Source: Gemmatimonadaceae bacterium (GTDB taxonomy: Bacteria > Gemmatimonadota > Gemmatimonadetes > Gemmatimonadales > Gemmatimonadaceae). From it: 64,000 nucleotides of DNA. Positions 46,303-55,990 of this stretch are shown here, one piece after another. The notes beneath the pieces were generated by a model. It ran no database searches, had not been told where the DNA came from, and was given only the letters and a program-made list of their open reading frames with translations. The number at the start of each line of letters is the position of its first letter. Position 1 is the stretch's first letter. The stretch spans positions 124,001 to 188,000 of the forward strand of contig JBBEBQ010000010.1 in assembly GCA_040882285.1 (NCBI GenBank), written 5' to 3'. A program made the position numbers and the translations under genes.

Positions 46303-47670
46303 ATGGTATCACGCGCGACTGTCATACCTCTGGTAGCCGCTTTGCTGACGCTGCCCGCCCTCGCCGGCGCGCAGACGGCCACGCCGAATCCGCCCTCATT
46401 CGAGGACCCGCGCATCCACGCCATCGTGGCCGCGGCGTCGTCGGAGCGCATCGAGCGGGACATCCGCGCGCTCGTCGGCTTCGGCACCAGGCACACCATG
46501 TCCGACACGCTGTCCCCGACGCGCGGAATCGGTGCCGCGCGCCGGTGGATCTTCGACGAGTTCCGTCGGATCTCCGACGCGTGCGGCGGATGTCTCGAGG
46601 TGCGCTACATCTCCGACGTCGTGAAGGGCGACTCCATGCCCCGCATCCCGCGGGACGTGAACGTGGTCAACGTCGTCGCCATCCAGCGGGGGCGCTCGGA
46701 CCCGAACCGGTACGTCCTGCTGAGCGGAGACATCGATTCGCGCGTCACCAATGCGCTGAACGACACTTCCGACTCGCCCGGCGCTAACGACAACGCCAGC
46801 GGCATCGCCGCCATCCTCGAAGCGGCGCGGCTGCTCACTCGCTACCAGCCCGACGCGTCCATCGTCTACGCCGGCCTGTCCGGTGAGGAGCAGGGGTTGT
46901 TCGGCGGGGGCATCGTCGCGCGCGCGGCGAAGGCCGAAGGCTGGAATCTCGACGCTGTCATCAACAACGACATGGTCGGGAACATCAGCGGGATCGACGG
47001 CGTCATCGAGAATACCGCGGCGCGGGTGTTCGCGCCCGGCCTTCCGCCGACCACCACGGCCGCGGAACTGCGACGGATCCTGACGACCGGAGGCGAGCTC
47101 GACACGCCGTCGCGCCAGCTCGCGCGCTACATCGACAGGGTCGCCGACACGTACTTCCCCAATCTCGACGTCGAGATCATCTACCGGCTCGACCGGTACG
47201 GCCGCGGGGGGCACCACACCCCCTTCTATAATGAAGGCTACCCGGCGGTCCGGCTCATGGAAACGCACGAGGACTACACGCGCCAGCACCAGGACCTCCG
47301 TACCGAGAACGGCGTCGCCTACGGCGACGTGATCGAAAACGTGAACTTCGAGTACGCCGCCGCGATGACCGCGCTCGATGCGGCGACGCTCATCTCGCTG
47401 GCCTGGGCTCCCCCGGCTCCGGACTCGGTTTCGATTCGCGGCGCTGTGCAGCCTTCGCCCACGCTCCGCTGGAAGGCCGTCGATGCGCCGGACCTGCTCG
47501 GCTACAGGATCTATTGGAGAAAGCCGAGCGAAGTGAACTGGACGCGGTCGCGGTTCGTGGGCAACGTCACGGAGTACACGCTCGAGAACGTCATCATCGA
47601 CAACTATTTCTTCGGGGTCGCGGCAGTCGACCGCGAGGGCCACGAGAGCATGGTGGCGTTCCCGCGATGA
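46303..47670 (+). CDS. Secreted M28-family zinc aminopeptidase with C-terminal Fn3-like domain
   Basis: A 455-residue exported protein; the ATG at 46303 follows GGAGG and begins a signal peptide ending AGAQ. The M28 domain (about 90-365) has the later metal ligands GANDNASG, SGEEQGLFGG, INNDMVGN and HHTPFYNEGYPA. The first ligand motif is SGDIDSR (D143, D145) where classical members have HxD. A fibronectin-III-like tail (about 370-455) follows. It probably trims peptides in the periplasm or outside. It precedes the caspase/PPC block by 112 bases and could be unrelated to it. Confidence 0.9.
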   Translation: MVSRATVIPLVAALLTLPALAGAQTATPNPPSFEDPRIHAIVAAASSERIERDIRALVGFGTRHTMSDTLSPTRGIGAARRWIFDEFRRISDACGGCLEVRYISDVVKGDSMPRIPRDVNVVNVVAIQRGRSDPNRYVLLSGDIDSRVTNALNDTSDSPGANDNASGIAAILEAARLLTRYQPDASIVYAGLSGEEQGLFGGGIVARAAKAEGWNLDAVINNDMVGNISGIDGVIENTAARVFAPGLPPTTTAAELRRILTTGGELDTPSRQLARYIDRVADTYFPNLDVEIIYRLDRYGRGGHHTPFYNEGYPAVRLMETHEDYTRQHQDLRTENGVAYGDVIENVNFEYAAAMTALDAATLISLAWAPPAPDSVSIRGAVQPSPTLRWKAVDAPDLLGYRIYWRKPSEVNWTRSRFVGNVTEYTLENVIIDNYFFGVAAVDREGHESMVAFPR

Positions 47671-47782
47671 CATCGCGCGCCGCCGCCGTAATGAGTGGTC
47701 AGGGACCTTTCGTTACGCCTGTTTACTTTCGCCTTCGGGTACCGTAAGGTTGAAGCTCCCCGGTTGGATTGAAAGCAACTCC

Positions 47783-49015
47783 ATGCAAATGAAAATGACC
47801 CTCCGTGCGCTCGCGCTCACGGCGCTGTCGTGCGCTTTGTTCGCTGGCGGCAGAGCGTCCGCGCAGGCCGGCATCGACAAAGACAAGATTCCCGCGCCCG
47901 CGACCGAGGCCAAGGCCGAGCCCGGCAAGGCGTCGGCGCCTGGCGTCCGCATTCTGTTCGTCGAGACCAGGAAGACCACGCGAGGCGAGACCGCCGAGAT
48001 CTGCGTCGCCGCCGAGGACCGCGGCGGCGGGATCGGCAAGGTCGAGCTGGCGGTGGATGGAGCCAAGCTTCCGGCCCGCGCGCGCGCCGTAGTGGAAGAG
48101 ACCGGCGCGGAGTGCCCGGCCAACTCCTGGGTCTTCGAGACCGATCTCATCCCTGGAGCCAACAATTTCGAAGCGGTCGCCTACACTGCGGCCGGAGCCG
48201 CGTCGGAGCCCGCGCGCGAGACCGTCCACGGAACGAGTCCACTGGCGGGCAGCACGCTGCACATCCTCACCATCGGCATCGATACCTACCGCGACGACGC
48301 GCCCGCACTTTCCTTCGCGCGCAATGACGCGCGGGCGTTCGCCGATTCCCTGCGGCGGCAGGCCTCGCCGCTCTTTGACAGCGTTCGGGTCGACTCGCTG
48401 TTCGACGCCGCCGCGACCAAGGACGCGATCGAAGCCAAGTTCCTGATGCTGGCGGACAGCGTCGGATCGAACGACACGTTCGTCTTCTTCTACGCGGGAC
48501 ACGGCGCGCTGGCGAAGCGCGGCCAATCCCAGACCGAGAGCTTCTTCCTCACGTCCGTCGAGGTCACCGACCTGCGCGACTGGAAGCTGCTCGCGAGCAA
48601 GGGCATTCACGCCGGCGAGCTGCTGATCTGGCTCAGCGGAATCGCGTCGTCCTCGAAGCTCCTCGTGTTCGACGCATGCAACTCCGGATCGATGGGCAAC
48701 TTCCTCGTTGGGAAAGAGGCGGTGGGGCAGAGCCTGTTCAGAACGCTGAGCATGGAAGCGGAGGCCGGAATCCTGGCGGCGACGCAACCTTCGGGCGCCG
48801 CGAAGGAGTCGGCGCTCCTCGGTCGTGGCCTCTTCACCGCCGCGCTGTTGCAGCACGAGCCGGAGCCCGGCGATCGCCCGGCCGTACGGAAGATCGATGA
48901 TCTCGCGAGCGCCGCGCGGCGGGTTCTTCCCGTCTTGTCGAAGCAGTACGGCGTCGTCGATCAGGAGCCGTGGATGCGGATACCGCCGCAGGATTTCCCG
49001 CTCATCGTCAGGTAG
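47783..49015 (+). CDS. Secreted caspase-fold (C14) protease with N-terminal Ig-like domain
   Basis: About 410 residues. Any of three clustered ATGs (47783, 47789, 47795) gives a signal peptide ending ASAQ. Residues about 45-145 look like an all-beta immunoglobulin-type domain. Residues about 150-400 are a caspase/metacaspase fold beginning HILTIGIDTYRDDAPALSFARNDARAF, with catalytic His in FFYAGHGA (H240) and Cys in VFDACNSGS (C299). Such orthocaspases usually cut after basic residues. It opens a four-gene run with a PPC-repeat protein and two more caspases; the gap to the next gene is 11 bases. Confidence 0.9.
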   Translation: MQMKMTLRALALTALSCALFAGGRASAQAGIDKDKIPAPATEAKAEPGKASAPGVRILFVETRKTTRGETAEICVAAEDRGGGIGKVELAVDGAKLPARARAVVEETGAECPANSWVFETDLIPGANNFEAVAYTAAGAASEPARETVHGTSPLAGSTLHILTIGIDTYRDDAPALSFARNDARAFADSLRRQASPLFDSVRVDSLFDAAATKDAIEAKFLMLADSVGSNDTFVFFYAGHGALAKRGQSQTESFFLTSVEVTDLRDWKLLASKGIHAGELLIWLSGIASSSKLLVFDACNSGSMGNFLVGKEAVGQSLFRTLSMEAEAGILAATQPSGAAKESALLGRGLFTAALLQHEPEPGDRPAVRKIDDLASAARRVLPVLSKQYGVVDQEPWMRIPPQDFPLIVR

Positions 49016-49026
49016 CCGCGCCTCCC

Positions 49027-52000
49027 ATGCCCGCCATCCGCTCGCTCGCGCTCGCGTTCTCTCTGGCCGCGCCGCTGCTTCCCGCCGTCTCCGCGGCGCA
49101 GGACTCGGGCACGTCCAGCGGCCCGAGTTACGGAACGCACGCCCGGCGCGCGCCGGCGCGCGCCATCACGGTCGGAGCCACACACGAAGCGGCGCTGACC
49201 GCGAGCGATCCCATCTTCCCGGACGATTCGTATTTCCAGGTGTGGCGTTTCTCGGCGCGCGCGGGACAGGACCTCGCCGTCGCGCTCGAGTCGCGGGACT
49301 TCGACGCGGTCGCGATGCTCGTGGACGCGCGCGGTGAATCGCAGCAGCCGTTGCAGATGGAGCTGGCCGACAGCGCCAGGACCGCGCGCTTCGCGATACG
49401 GATCCCGGCGGACGGCGACTACCTCATCGTCGCGAACACGCTGCTGGCGAGACGAACCGGAGGCTACCGGATCTCGCTCTCGACGCTTGCGGAAGCGTGC
49501 GTTGCCGGCGGGCCCTGCGCCGTGGAAGGCGCCGCCCCCGGCGACCTGACGCCGATCAGCCGCATCGACGTGGCCGCCGCGCGGTCCATCGCCGTGGGCG
49601 ATTCCATTCCGGCCGAGCTCACGCGCGCGGATTCGCGCCTGCGTGACAGCAGCTTCTTCGACGCCTGGCGCTTCGAGGGCGGCGAAGGCGAGCGGATCGT
49701 GATCGACCACGGCTCGCCGGACTTCGACACGTATCTGATCCTCGCCCGCCAAACCGGGAGCGGACCGGAGTCCATTCGCGAGAACGACGACGCGCCGTAC
49801 ACGCGCGACTCGCAGCTCGCGGTCGAGCTGCCCGCGACGGGAACGTACGTGATCGTCGCGACGAGCCTGCGCCCCGACACGGTCGGTCGCTACACGCTGC
49901 GCCTGCGGTCGCTGGCCGCCGCGTGCGCCGCGGGCGGACCGTGCGAGCCTACCGCAGGTCCGGGTCAAAGGCGCGCTCTCTTCGCTTCCGTTCCGTCGGC
50001 GCGCAGGGCTCCCCTCGCGCTCGGCGACACGGTGTCGGCGCGGCTCGGTCGCGGCGACGCGATGCTCGGCGACGGCACCTTCTTTGACGCGTACAGTTTC
50101 ACGGGCGCGGCCGGCGACGAAGTCGCGATCCTGCTCTCGTCGACGGCGCCCGACATCGGCCGCATGGACCCGTTCCTTCATCTCCTGCGGCTGGACAGCG
50201 ACACGATCGTCGTGGTGAAGTCGGACGACGACGGCGGCGCCGGCAACAACTCGATGGTCACCGCGCGGCTGCCCGATACCGGTGAGTACATCGTCCTGGC
50301 GAATGGTCTCACCGTGGCGGACACTGGGAGCTACGCGCTGTCATTCATGCGGCTCTCGGACGCGTGCGCTTCGCTCCGGGTTTGCGAGGTCGGCGCGGAA
50401 ATCCCGCAGGCGTCGGCCGAGGCCACCGTCCTCGCCGCGCCCGCGACGCGGATCGCGTTGGGCGATACGGTCGCCGGCAAGCTCGAGAGCGAGAGCTTGA
50501 CGCTGCCGGATGGAAAGCCGTTCCAAGCATGGCGCTACACGGCCAGGGCCGGTGAGCGCGTCGTGATCACCAACCGCTCCGGCGACTTCGACGCGTATCT
50601 GCAGCTGTACCATTTCGGCGATGGTACACTGCGCGAGATCGAGCGCGATGACGACGGCGGCGGAAGCCTCGACGCACAGCTCTCCGTCGAGCTCGCCGAA
50701 GCCGGCGACTATCTGATCGTCGCGGGAAGCTTTTCGACCAGCGCCACCGGCGACTATCGTCTTTCCCTCGAAGACATGCGCGCCGCCTGCGCCGCGGGTG
50801 GGCCATGCGCCGTGGGCGAGACTTCGGCGGGGCGCGACAGGCTGCTCCCCGCTCTCGCCGCCACGTTCGCGCCTTTCCCCGCCGGCGACACCGTCAGCGC
50901 CGAGCTGCCGTTGTCTGCCCCGCAGATGCCGGGCAGAGGCCGCTTCCAGTCGTACCGCTTCGAGGGCCGCGCTGGCGAGCGCATCGTCATCAACATGAAT
51001 GCGGAGCAATTCGATCCGTATCTCGATCTGGCGCTGGTCCGCGGCAGCTCGCTCAGCGTCATCGGCAGCGACGATGACGGCGGAGAAGGAGTCAACGCCA
51101 GGCTCGTGGCCACGCTGCCCGAGAACGGCACGTATCTGCTGGTGGCGTCGGCGCTGAGTGCCGACAGCGCGCGCGGCGCCGGCGCGTACACGCTGAGCCG
51201 CGGCCCGTGCGACGACGCCTGCGCCGCGGACGACGGCACGCCCGTGGTCCGGTCGCCCCGCCTGCCGGGACTCGTGTTGCGCGCGGAGCGGCGCGCGATG
51301 CCGCGGAGCGGAGTCGTGGCGGACTCGCTCACCACCGCCGACGCGCGCCGGAACGGCGCCGCGTTCCATGCGTTCTCATTCGAGGGTGCCGCCGGGCAGA
51401 CGTTGCGCGCATCGCTCCAGTCCGTGGAATTCGATCCGTATCTGGTCGTGCTGCGAGTCGAGGGAGACTCGCTCCGCCAGGTCCAGACCGACGACGACGG
51501 CGGCGAGGGCACCAATTCGCTCGTCGAATGGCAGGTCGACCGCGCTGGTACGTACGTCGTGGTAGCCACCTCGTATTCGGGGTCGTCGAGGGGGTCGTAC
51601 ATCCTCCATGTCGCGCAGGGCCCCGAGTCCGAGAGCGCCGCATTCGCGAGCACCGTCGCCGCCGCCGGCGTGCGCGCGCAGCTTGGCCTCGCGCTGGTCG
51701 CGCCGCATCGATCCCTGCCGCCGGGTACGGCCGTCGCCGGGGAATTCGTCGAGCGGACGCCGCGGCTCCCCGGCAAGGGCCGCTTCCAATCGTATCGCTT
51801 CACCGGCCGCGCGAGCGAGCGCGTGGTGATCACGATGGTGTCGCGCGACACGGACCCGTACGTGTACCTCGCGTCGCTGGACGGAAACGCGGTGAGGATC
51901 GTCGACACCGATGACGATGGCGGGGACGGAGTCAATGCCCGCCTGGTGGCCACGCTGCCGGCCGCGGGCGAGTATCTGGTGGTCGCCACGGCATACGCCC

Positions 52001-52494
52001 CGAGCGACACCGCGAGCGTCGCCAGGTACACGATCATGCTCGCTCCCTGCGACGACGCATGCGCCGCGGAGACCGGTGAAGAAAGCTCCGGCACGTCCAA
52101 CCAAGCGACGTCGCGGCTGATACTTGCCGCTCCGCGGCGAGCGATCCAGTCCGGCGTCCCGGTCCGGAGCGCGCTCGCGGACGGCGATTCGACGTTGTCC
52201 GACGGCTCCTATTTCCATGCCTACCAGCTCGATGCGGCGGCGGGCTCGGTGCTGCGCGCCTCGATGGAGTCATCGGCCTTCGATACGTTCCTGTACCTGT
52301 ATCGCGTCGAGGGAGACTCGCTCATGCGTGTCACCTACGACGACGACAGCGGCGAGGACACGAACTCGCTCATCGAATGGACAGTGGATACGACCGGGAG
52401 CTACATCCTGGTCGCCAACGCTCTCGCTCGCGATTCGCGCGGCGAGTACACGCTCACCGTGTCGCAGCCGCCCGCGCGCGAGCGAACGCATTGA
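49027..52494 (+). CDS. Secreted protein of eight pre-peptidase C-terminal (PPC) domains
   Basis: A 1,155-residue exported protein (signal peptide ending VSAAQ) that is almost wholly PPC repeats. Eight copies of about 110-120 residues are visible, centred near nucleotides 49300, 49740, 50170, 50600, 51010, 51430, 51860 and 52290. Each has WRFxGxxGERIVI, a (D/E)FDxYL strand and a DDDGG loop near its middle, ending in GTYLLVAxS. Linkers carry cysteine pairs such as ACAAGGPC and DDACAA, perhaps disulfides. PPC domains usually ride on secreted proteases; here there is no protease in the chain, but three caspases are encoded on either side. Binding, scaffold or substrate roles are all possible. Confidence 0.88.
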   Translation: MPAIRSLALAFSLAAPLLPAVSAAQDSGTSSGPSYGTHARRAPARAITVGATHEAALTASDPIFPDDSYFQVWRFSARAGQDLAVALESRDFDAVAMLVDARGESQQPLQMELADSARTARFAIRIPADGDYLIVANTLLARRTGGYRISLSTLAEACVAGGPCAVEGAAPGDLTPISRIDVAAARSIAVGDSIPAELTRADSRLRDSSFFDAWRFEGGEGERIVIDHGSPDFDTYLILARQTGSGPESIRENDDAPYTRDSQLAVELPATGTYVIVATSLRPDTVGRYTLRLRSLAAACAAGGPCEPTAGPGQRRALFASVPSARRAPLALGDTVSARLGRGDAMLGDGTFFDAYSFTGAAGDEVAILLSSTAPDIGRMDPFLHLLRLDSDTIVVVKSDDDGGAGNNSMVTARLPDTGEYIVLANGLTVADTGSYALSFMRLSDACASLRVCEVGAEIPQASAEATVLAAPATRIALGDTVAGKLESESLTLPDGKPFQAWRYTARAGERVVITNRSGDFDAYLQLYHFGDGTLREIERDDDGGGSLDAQLSVELAEAGDYLIVAGSFSTSATGDYRLSLEDMRAACAAGGPCAVGETSAGRDRLLPALAATFAPFPAGDTVSAELPLSAPQMPGRGRFQSYRFEGRAGERIVINMNAEQFDPYLDLALVRGSSLSVIGSDDDGGEGVNARLVATLPENGTYLLVASALSADSARGAGAYTLSRGPCDDACAADDGTPVVRSPRLPGLVLRAERRAMPRSGVVADSLTTADARRNGAAFHAFSFEGAAGQTLRASLQSVEFDPYLVVLRVEGDSLRQVQTDDDGGEGTNSLVEWQVDRAGTYVVVATSYSGSSRGSYILHVAQGPESESAAFASTVAAAGVRAQLGLALVAPHRSLPPGTAVAGEFVERTPRLPGKGRFQSYRFTGRASERVVITMVSRDTDPYVYLASLDGNAVRIVDTDDDGGDGVNARLVATLPAAGEYLVVATAYAPSDTASVARYTIMLAPCDDACAAETGEESSGTSNQATSRLILAAPRRAIQSGVPVRSALADGDSTLSDGSYFHAYQLDAAAGSVLRASMESSAFDTFLYLYRVEGDSLMRVTYDDDSGEDTNSLIEWTVDTTGSYILVANALARDSRGEYTLTVSQPPARERTH

Positions 52495-52553
52495 CGCGGC
52501 ACAGACATTCATCGCGCAATATCTCAACCACCCCGAACCAACAAGGCCCCCAC

Positions 52554-53975
52554 ATGTCCGTCTCAATTCTGCGGTCTCCAGCCCTCACCCTGCTCACCGG
52601 CCTCGTGCTCGCCTGCGGCACCAGTGACGCGAAGGATCCGGTCTCGAAGCAAGCGTTGCTCGCGGGTGTCAGCACCGCGGCCAAGTCCTCGCCCACGTCG
52701 CTGACTCTGGGGCAGGCGGTCACCGGATCGCTCGACGCGACCGACCCGAAGCTCCCGGACAGCAGCCACTTCGACCAGTGGACGTACGATGGGAGGCAGG
52801 GTGAGCGGATTCAGATCACGCTCGAATCGTCCGCATTCGACGCGTATCTGATTCTGGCGCAGCAGGCCGGCGCGAGCATGGAATCGGTAGCCGAAGACGA
52901 CGACGGCGCCGGCGACAGGAATGCGCGTATCACCGCCGAGCTACCGGCCGACGGCACGTACCTGATACTGGCGAACAGCTACGGCGAAGGCGCCACCGGC
53001 GCCTACACGCTGCGCGTGGATCGCGGCAGCGCGGCGAACACCGCCGCGCAGCGCCCGGCCGCCATCGATTACGCCGCGCGCTATCCCGGCGGCGGCGATC
53101 CGAACGGCCGGTACGCCATGATGGTAGGCATCGACGACTACCAGGGCATCGCCAACAATCTGGACGGGCCGGTCGCCGACGCGCGACTCATGGGCCGGAT
53201 CCTCGTGGAGCGCTACGGCTTCGCGCCGGCGAACGTGATCTACCTCACCGATCGCGAGGCGACGCGGGAGCACTTGGCGGAAGCGTTCCTGCGGCACCTC
53301 GGGCAGGCGGGACCGGAAGGCGTGGCCGTCTTCTATTACTCCGGTCACGGAATGCAGATGGAGGAGAATCTCGCTCTCACCGGGACTCTCGACCCCGAGC
53401 CTGACGATGTGGATGAAGCGCTCGTCATGTGGGGCGCCGATGGCCGCGGCGGCATACTGCTCGACGACGAGCTGGGCTTTCTCGCCAACCGGCTCCGCAC
53501 CGACAGAGTGCTCGTGATCATGGACGCGTGCTTCTCCGGAACGGGCACGAGGGGCGCCGCGGGCGGCCAGGCCAAGGAAGTGAAGTTCAGCGACGTGCAG
53601 GGCAACCTTACGATCCCGACGTCGTTCCTGACGGACAACGCGCCGGCGGGCTCGACCGTGAGCAAGTCCGGCAACGTGTCCGACCTGCTGGGTGAGCCGG
53701 AGCGGCATCTGCTGCTCGCCGCGTCGTCGGACGATCAGCTGTCGTGGACCGCGTCCGGCTGGCCGAAGTACGGCGGCACGATCAGCGTGTTCACGTACTA
53801 CCTCGCGGAAGCGATGGAGGCGTCGCCGGACAACGCGACTTTCTCGTCGCTGATGCAGGGCGTTCGCGGAAAGACCCTGGCATACACGCAGTCGAACTAC
53901 AACGCACGGCAGACGCCGCAGCCCGAAGGACGGCAGAGCGGCATGTCCATCCGGGAGTTCCTGCGGCAGAGGTAA
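52554..53975 (+). CDS. Lipoprotein with PPC domain fused to a caspase-fold protease
   Basis: About 473 residues from the ATG at 52554. A lipobox (VLACGTS, about residue 20) marks a lipoprotein. One PPC domain (about 40-160; SLTLGQAVTGSLDATDP to GTYLILANSYG) shares the DDDGA loop and EFDAYL-type strand of the eight-repeat neighbour. The caspase domain (about 180-473; RYAMMVGIDDYQGIANNLDGPVADA) has catalytic H265 (YYSGHGM) and C326 (MDACFSGTG). The shared PPC module is the clearest sign that the repeat protein and the proteases work together. It starts 59 bases after that gene and ends 8 bases before the next caspase. Confidence 0.9.
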   Translation: MSVSILRSPALTLLTGLVLACGTSDAKDPVSKQALLAGVSTAAKSSPTSLTLGQAVTGSLDATDPKLPDSSHFDQWTYDGRQGERIQITLESSAFDAYLILAQQAGASMESVAEDDDGAGDRNARITAELPADGTYLILANSYGEGATGAYTLRVDRGSAANTAAQRPAAIDYAARYPGGGDPNGRYAMMVGIDDYQGIANNLDGPVADARLMGRILVERYGFAPANVIYLTDREATREHLAEAFLRHLGQAGPEGVAVFYYSGHGMQMEENLALTGTLDPEPDDVDEALVMWGADGRGGILLDDELGFLANRLRTDRVLVIMDACFSGTGTRGAAGGQAKEVKFSDVQGNLTIPTSFLTDNAPAGSTVSKSGNVSDLLGEPERHLLLAASSDDQLSWTASGWPKYGGTISVFTYYLAEAMEASPDNATFSSLMQGVRGKTLAYTQSNYNARQTPQPEGRQSGMSIREFLRQR

Positions 53976-53983
53976 GAACACCG

Positions 53984-55984
53984 TTGAAGAAAAGGATCTT
54001 CGCGCTCGCCGGTGTCGCCCTCGCGGCGACGCTCACCGGCTTCGCCGGCACCGGCGAGCGCGCGCCGCAGCGGGCGCCGCGGCATCTGTCGCTGCTGATC
54101 GGCGCCGGCAACTACAAGTACGCCAGCGAATGGAAGGACCTCAAGAACCTGAAGGGCCCCCGCACCGACGTGCGGCGGATGCAGCACACGCTGCGCCGCT
54201 GGGGCTTCCGTGATGACGCGGCCAGCCAGCGCGTGCTCGTGGATCAGCAGGCGTCCAAGGCGGGCATAACGGCGGCGTTTCGCTGGCTCGCGTCGCGGGC
54301 GACCGACAGCAGCGACGTCGTCGTGATCTACTACTCGGGACACGGGTCGTGGGCCCCCGACCAGGACATCGACGCGATTCGAACGAAAGACGAGTCGCGC
54401 AGAGTTCCCGGCGACAACTACGACGAGGCGCTCGTGCCGTGGGACGCGCGGGACCCGCACAACCCGCGGCACCTCCTGCTCGACGACGAGATCAACGCGT
54501 TTCTCCGCGCGCTCGGCACGGGCAACGTGACGGTGATCGTGGACGCCTGTTTTTCCGGTACCGTTACCCGCGGCTCGCCCGACACCAGCTCGACCGCGCC
54601 GGTCGCGCGCGGACCGCGGCCGCCGCCCTTCGAGCGGATCGCCGCCGGCGACCTGCTCGGCGACGGGCGCAACCCGAAACACACCCTGCTCACCGCGGCG
54701 TCGTCGTCGGAGCTGGCGTACGAGAAGACGTTCCACCCCGGCGCGGTGGTGTCCGGCGTATTCACTCGGCATCTCGCGCAGGCACTCGACGGCGCGAGCC
54801 CCAACACGCGCTTCGACGACTTGCTGCAACAGGTGCGCACGAAAGTTGGACAGGGCCAGACGCCGCAGCTCGAGGGCGACCGCGGGGCGCGGATCTTCAA
54901 GGTAGGCGAGACCGCCGTCGTGCCCGCGCGCGGATATTCCATCGTCGTCGGCGCCGGCGCCGGTCGCGTCGGATTGGACGCGGGCGCGCTGCACGGTGTG
55001 CGCAAGGGCACGCTGTACGACGTGTACGGGCCGGGCGAGACCGACTTTCGCGACGGGCGTCTGGCGCAGGTGCGCGTGGACTCGATCTTCGAGGCGTCTT
55101 CCTTCGCGAGCATCCTGCCGGGAGCGCGGCCGATACCGCGCGGCGCGCGCGCGACGCTGAGCCGGGTGCCCGCCGGCGCGATGGCGCTCGATCGCCTGCG
55201 CCTTTTCGTCAACCCGAATGCCCGGGCGTTGCGCGATTCGCTCGCCCGAGTGCCATGGCTCGAGCTGACGACGCAGCCGGCGCGCGCCATGGCGGAGCTG
55301 CGCCGCCGCGGCGACGCGTACCAGGTGATCGTCGAAGGGCACGAGCTTCCGCCGCTGGTCGCCGACATCTCGTCCGGCAGGGCCGCGCCGGTCGGCGCCG
55401 ATTCGGTCCGCGGCTACATGGGAAATGTTCGTTCGCTGTGCACGCCGCTGCGGCGGGCTTATTCGATCGCCGCGATGAATCTCGTGCGCAACGACCAGCC
55501 GCCGTCGAATCTCAAGGTCGAAGTCCGCGTGTTGCCGGCGAGCGCGCGAGCGCCGGCCAGCCGTCCGCGAAGCATGGTCGACACGGTGCACGTCGGGCAG
55601 CGATACGGTGTCTGGGTCTGGGTCGAGGTGCCTGACGAAGCAGTCCAACGCTCCGCGCTCTATCTCACGGCGGGAGTCGCCGGCTATGCCGGCGTGCCGG
55701 CGGTCGTCTGGCCTCGAGGCCCCGAGCAGACGCGGCTTACCCCGGAGCAGATGAGCCAACCGGTGCTGCTGCGCGAAATCACGCCGTCCCTTCCGGAAGG
55801 GATCGAGAACATCAAGGTGGTCGTCAGCTCCGACCCCTACAGCCTCCGTCCGCTCGTGACCGAGCTGCCGCGCTGTCCTGTCGACATCATCCGTGACGCT
55901 TCGAGAGGAGGTCCGGACGGCGACGCGGGCGCCGTGACCGGCTGGACGGCCGTCACGCGCAGGATCGAGATCTACTCCCGCTGA
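53984..55984 (+). CDS. Secreted caspase-fold protease with large C-terminal extension
   Basis: About 666 residues, starting at a TTG (LKKRIFALAGVALAATLTGFAG, a good signal peptide) eight bases after the previous stop. The caspase domain (about 35-305) has H120 (YYSGHGSW) and C189 (VDACFSGT). The remaining 350 residues hold a beta-rich region (GYSIVVGAGAGRVGLDAGAL, GTLYDVYGPG) and a C-terminal domain with no recognised family that ends RRIEIYSR. Its 3' end is six bases from the end of the convergent anti-sigma gene. The extension may bind substrate or membrane; that is inference. Confidence 0.88.
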   Translation: MKKRIFALAGVALAATLTGFAGTGERAPQRAPRHLSLLIGAGNYKYASEWKDLKNLKGPRTDVRRMQHTLRRWGFRDDAASQRVLVDQQASKAGITAAFRWLASRATDSSDVVVIYYSGHGSWAPDQDIDAIRTKDESRRVPGDNYDEALVPWDARDPHNPRHLLLDDEINAFLRALGTGNVTVIVDACFSGTVTRGSPDTSSTAPVARGPRPPPFERIAAGDLLGDGRNPKHTLLTAASSSELAYEKTFHPGAVVSGVFTRHLAQALDGASPNTRFDDLLQQVRTKVGQGQTPQLEGDRGARIFKVGETAVVPARGYSIVVGAGAGRVGLDAGALHGVRKGTLYDVYGPGETDFRDGRLAQVRVDSIFEASSFASILPGARPIPRGARATLSRVPAGAMALDRLRLFVNPNARALRDSLARVPWLELTTQPARAMAELRRRGDAYQVIVEGHELPPLVADISSGRAAPVGADSVRGYMGNVRSLCTPLRRAYSIAAMNLVRNDQPPSNLKVEVRVLPASARAPASRPRSMVDTVHVGQRYGVWVWVEVPDEAVQRSALYLTAGVAGYAGVPAVVWPRGPEQTRLTPEQMSQPVLLREITPSLPEGIENIKVVVSSDPYSLRPLVTELPRCPVDIIRDASRGGPDGDAGAVTGWTAVTRRIEIYSR

Positions 55985-55990
55985 GCTGCG

